From: Adiantum capillus-veneris
Lineage: Eukaryota > Streptophyta > Polypodiopsida > Polypodiales > Pteridaceae
Reading direction: 5' to 3'
Length of the DNA stretch: 64,000 nucleotides
Assembly (NCBI GenBank): GCA_014529385.2
Contig: CM043943.1
Location: 103,698,355-103,762,354, forward strand
The notes below the pieces were generated by a model. The model was not told the origin of the DNA. It searched no databases and was given only the letters and a program-made list of their open reading frames with translations. This document shows positions 60,033 through 64,000 of this stretch, piece by piece. The stretch's first letter is position 1. Every line of letters begins with the position of its first letter. Both the position numbers and the translations under genes were made by a program.

Positions 60033-60639
60033 AACTTCTTATTCCTTATAAAAAGGACGTCTAATCATTAGGTAAATTATCCAAAAGCTAAACTTAACCT
60101 TTGTATCCAATTTTACCCAAATCTAAGTTACATTTATAGTCTTAATTGGTAAATTCTTGACCTAGTAATTTCTTATTTTCCTATATAGGCATGATAACTT
60201 TTTCCATAGCTTCCGTAAGGGTTTTCTAAGCTATCCTAATTTTCTTATAATTTTGTATATCTGTTTCCTAATTTTTCCATCGAATTTTAAGCTTGGAATC
60301 TGTTTATTTTGAGCTTAATATTTATTCTATTTATTTTCTCTCAAAGAGTTCATTTCCTCCACTTATATCATAGGTTTATACTTATTATAATTTTCTTAAA
60401 AACTTTTGACCGCAAAGTCTATTTATTTTAATTAATCTTTTACTAAAAATAGGACTTTTGGTCAATTATAATTTTGTAAACTTACTAATAAATTATGGCA
60501 TAATTATTACAAGTAGATAAGAATATTTTTTTACCTCTATTAGTTATATAATTTCTATCTTTAATTTTCAACTAAACTTAGGATAATTTGACTTAAATAA
60601 ATATTTATACTAATTTTCTAACCTTGACATAATTATCAC

Positions 60640-61790
60640 GGCCTCTTTATAATATAAGCTAACTTTGATAAATAGAATGTAATCATATGACATGATTAGC
60701 TAATTTTTCCCTTTAAATTTCAGCCAGAATTAGTATATTTTGACTTAAATAAATATCTATACTAAGTTTCTATCCTTGACATAATTAGCACGGCCTTTTC
60801 ATTGTGCAATCTAGATCTAGTAAATAGCATGTAATCATATAGCATGATTTACTCCCTCTTTAGTTTTTAGCTAGAATTAGTATAATTTGACTTAGATAAA
60901 TATCTATACTACTTTTCTAACCTTGACATAATTATCACGATCTTTTTTTCCTATAATCTAACTCTCATAAATAGCATGTTATCATAGCATATGATTTACT
61001 AATTTCCCCCTTTAATTTATCCCTAAAAACAATGTAATTCTGATAAGATAATTAGTTAAACTAATTATCTGAGGTTAACATAATTATCACGGGTTTCCTA
61101 AGATGTAATTAACCTTTGATAATTATCTTAAAGCAATTTGAATCAATTTGCTATTTTTTTCCTTTTAATTTGTCATAAAACAGTGTAATTCTGCTAAGAT
61201 AATTATGTAGATTAATTATCTGAGGTTAACATAATTATCACGGGTTTCCTAAGAACCTTTGATAATTATCTTAAAGCAATTTGAATCAATTTTCTATTTT
61301 TCCCTTTTAATTTGTCCTAAAAACAGTGTAATTCTGCTAAGATAATTAGGTAGACTAATTATCTGAGATTAACATAATAATCACGGATTTTCTAAGATGT
61401 CATTAACCTCTGATAATTATCTCAAAGAATTTTGAATAAATTTGCTATTTTTCTCTTTTTAATTTGTTCTAAAAACAGTGTAATTCTGCTAAGATAATTA
61501 GGTAAACAAATTATCTGAGGTTAATATAATTATCACGAATTTCCTAAGATGTAGTTAACCTTTGATAATTATCTTAAAGCATTTTGAATAAATTTGCTAT
61601 TTTCCCCTTTTAATTTGTCCTAAAAACAGTGTAATTCTGCTAAGATAATTAGGTAAACTAATTATCTGAGGTTAACATAATTATCACGGGCTCCCTAAGA
61701 TATAATTAACCTCTGATAATTATCTTAAAGCATTTTGAAATAGTTTGATCATTTTCCCCTTTATTTTTCTCTCAAAAATAGTGTAATTCT
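60640..61790. repeat. Tandem array, period about 151 bp, in solo LTR
   Basis: GATAATTAG.TAAACTAATTATCTGAGGTTAACATAATTATCACGGG recurs at about 61049, 61200, 61343, 61495 and 61646 (spacings 151, 143, 152, 151), with older units to the left around 60640-60960. Confidence 0.88.
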
Positions 61791-62682
61791 GCTTAATTAA
61801 TTACAGTCTAACACAGCTCTGATAATTATCTCATCTTAATCTAAACTTAACTAGTATAATTCCCATTAATTTATGATTAAAATGGATAATTTCAGCCCTA
61901 ATATGATATAATAATTAACTAGCTTAATATCCCTAAGCTTAATCAGAATAATCAGCAGAGAATATTTAATTAAAAAAATATTTTTTAGTATACATAGGAT
62001 TAATCTTCAACTTATTAAGAAAATAGGTTAACCTAACTTTGCTAATTAAGAAAGATTAGGGTTAATTATCGTTTAATTAACCAACTAGGGCTTGATCTCT
62101 AGTGATTTCTGCGTAGAGGTCTCTCTAGATGAGAGAGAGTGTGCCAAGGCTCCGAGTCTCCCCGGAATTGTGAAGCAAGGGATCCTATTTATAGTTTTCT
62201 GGCACTCATAAGCTCTCACAGGCTGGAAAAAGCAGTTGCTTGCAGCTCAAGCAGCCCTACAGCTCCAAATGGCACCCCTTGCTGCTAAATGAGTCCCTGG
62301 CAGGTAAGTGATGACCCTCCCATTACCTGCCAGCTTTTAAAATATCAATTCTGCTATATTTTGACCTATTTTTTTAAAATTGGTAAATATCTTGTAAATA
62401 TCTGGGAGGCCTTTAATAAAGTCTATGCTTAAATGATTACTGCAACCCTTCAATTTTTCTTAATAATTTAATTTACATTGAATCTTCCGGAAGGACTAGC
62501 GGGGTCAGTTTTTGTCCGAATTTAAATCTGAAAATTTCTAGCCCGGGGTTTGTTGTGCTTAAGATTTCAGAAATACCAATATTTGCCACGGTCGGACAAT
62601 TCTACATTGCTTTTTCAATAATCATATCAATTTGATTAAGCTTTATACAATCTTTAAGGTTTCAGAAACTGAAAACCTTACA

Positions 62683-63601
62683 ATGAGTCATTGATCAAAT
62701 TCTATGGGATGACACAAAAAGAGTGTGATGATAAAGTTATCTTTGTTATGAAGCTTGATGTGAGTGTCAAATTATCAAAGGTCAACGTCTCGAAAGAGTA
62801 AGCACTACATTGATGAACAAGGCCTTGGTGGGTGTTGTTGTTGTTGAGCTAAATGCTAACAAAAAGGGAAAAATGTATTTAGGGATTCAGTCAAAGAAGA
62901 ATATTTGGTGGCTGGCAGCTTTTCATGTCCCGCATGAGACACATGAGTCCCTGAAATGGTATTTCAATCATACGCCAATAGTTGACATCATTTGGCAACA
63001 GTAGGAAGGAGAAAGATTGCAGGTTTCAGGTTTGGGTACTTTTTGGTGTTTGGCAAGAGACTTGAAACTTAAGTGTATGTTAGGGTGCAAGCAAAGTGCG
63101 ATGACCCTCTTTCCATGCATTTATTGTTGCCATAGTAAAGTCTCGATGGGAACTGAAGGAAAGGGTGCAAAGGCCAGCAAGTCAAAGGGTGGCAAAGGAA
63201 AGGATGGCAAAGTTGCATCAACTCTACAAAAGGTGTACCCACTACACAAACAGTGATTATAGCACTACAACATGGTTTCAAGGTATCATTAGTTGTGACC
63301 AAAGTGTACCCCCTAATCGAGACATGGACGATCCAAATTGGGATCCTATTCTGCATATTCCACTGATAAATGTGTATGTGTACACCCTTCATGCTCGTCT
63401 ACAAATTCTTGACAAATTACTAATGCTCCATATTAATTATTCTTGAAATATGGAGCTTGCAAAAACAAGGGAAGAGTGTATAAGAGAACTTGAGGCTATT
63501 CTATCGAGTGTTGGTCTCCATGGTAGTGCACATGAACTATCAAAGAACAAGAAGGCATCTGGAACTAGAAAATGGGAGCCATTTGGGAGCAGGTATATGA
63601 A
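62683..63601 (+). pseudogene. Unknown, possibly transposase-related gene, 3' half
   Basis: Continues the 58247-58744 frame after the solo LTR (SLIKFYGMTQKECDDKVIFVMKLDVSVKLSKVNVSKE, stop at about 62802). Other phases then give MYLGIQSKKNIWWLAAFH and ESLKWYFNHTPIV, LKLKCMLGCKQSAMTLFPCIYC (near 63075-63130), VYTLHARLQILDKLLMLHI (near 63372-63420) and ELEAILSSVGLHGSAHELSKNKKASG (63490-63560). A pattern of a Cys pair in PCIYC, a LHA-x-x-x-I-x-DKLL segment and a GLHG segment recalls DDE-type transposon-derived proteins common in seed-free plants and animals; this is from memory of the pattern and uncertain. Confidence 0.5.
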
Positions 63602-64000
63602 GGAATAGACACAGTGTGTCCATTCTCAACCGTCAAGGGTCCGGGGGAGGGGGGCCAATAGAGGCAACATGATATTTTGAGGAGGAGGATCAGGTGCACA
63701 TAGTCGTGCAAACTCTGATCAATTGTAGTGTTCACATGATTGCGTAGTGGTGGAGAATTTGCATTATGCATGCTGAGGTGGTAGAAGCACATAAGCTTTT
63801 TGTGTGCTTATGTGCTGTAGTTTGATTGCAACTGGTTGGAGGACTTTTCGAATACTGAGGTGGCAGAAATTCCGCCTACTAAGGTGGCACATGCTGCTGT
63901 AAAGCAAGCCGTCAACGGTGTTTTTTCCATTTGTAGGCTGAGCTGGCTGCCATCCATCGAGTGCAGCTCCCAATTCCGCGAGGGAAAGCAAGCGGCTTGG
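63602..64000. other. No gene seen
   Basis: The phrase CTGAGGTGG(T/C)AGAA occurs at about 63771 and 63856, with a weaker CTAAGGTGGCA at 63879. No coding motif is seen and the region runs off the window. Confidence 0.45.

Larger units (their letters stand above)
58745..62682 (-). mobile_element. Solo LTR related to the chromovirus LTR (3938 bp)
   Basis: Starts TGTGAGATCCCC and ends AACCTTACA, with a perfect 5-bp target duplication and no internal region. Long parts align with the 3.9-kb LTRs: GACAGGTCTCTAGG, GGTCCACCCGTCCATGATTGACAACCTTAGTCAATCCCC, the small ORF, the 152-bp-period array and the TATA region (TATAAATA on the minus strand near 62187-62193). Divergence is clearly greater than between the two LTRs at 18-36 kb, so it is another subfamily. 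It arose by recombination between the LTRs of a full element. Confidence 0.93.

Overview
The window reads as a repeat-rich intergenic stretch of a land-plant nuclear genome. Plant lineages of Ty3/gypsy, Ty1/copia and L1-type elements, tRNA-Met primer sites and a degenerate PLS-type PPR pseudogene all point to plants. The wording of the PPR repeats (long ILKACG / GKQIHA / GLLKNIVL / NALVDTYAKSG modules), the dinucleotide arrays and the lack of compact genes make a fern or other seed-free vascular plant my best guess, as inference only. I see no intact host gene, no tRNA or rRNA gene and no CRISPR array. Almost everything identifiable is a transposable element, a relic of one, or a microsatellite. 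Layout: (1) 1-10225 is a minus-strand LTR retrotransposon cut by the left edge, with an 885-bp 5' LTR, a PBS of tRNA-Asp type, a purine tract, and internal frames carrying a zinc knuckle and two degenerate retropepsin-like segments but no reverse transcriptase or integrase. (2) 10226-18351 holds a 99-bp tandem duplication, a fold-back element with 3-bp target duplication, a PPR pseudogene, two or three tRNA-derived SINE-like copies and many (GA)n, (CT)n and (GT)n arrays. (3) 18352-36689 is a minus-strand chromovirus with 3.9-kb LTRs, a tRNA-Met PBS, gag-pol in one frame broken by stops, and a C-terminal chromodomain. A 5.3-kb plus-strand copia element (22512-27849, target duplication GGATT) sits between its integrase and chromodomain. 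(4) 36690-45750 contains C-rich and CT-rich DNA and two L1-like LINEs, the first lacking its reverse transcriptase and the second nearly full length with three small frame lesions. (5) 45750-50230 is mostly tandem duplications and compound microsatellites. (6) 50231-55050 is a second, truncated Ty3/gypsy element with a chromodomain-like end. (7) 55051-58240 has two more fold-back copies and a repeat shared with 7.4 kb. (8) 58247-63601 is a degenerate coding sequence of unknown, perhaps transposase-related, family, split by a 3.94-kb solo LTR (58745-62682, target duplication ATGAG) related to the chromovirus LTR. The best candidates for something undescribed are the RT-less LTR element with tandem protease-like folds, the CACAAGAA-ended fold-back family, a small conserved ORF inside the 3.9-kb LTRs next to a possible splice donor, and an intact 169-codon ORF between the chromovirus PBS and gag. 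Many pseudogene frames are broken mainly by in-frame TAA or TAG, as expected for C-to-T decay of methylated glutamine codons.
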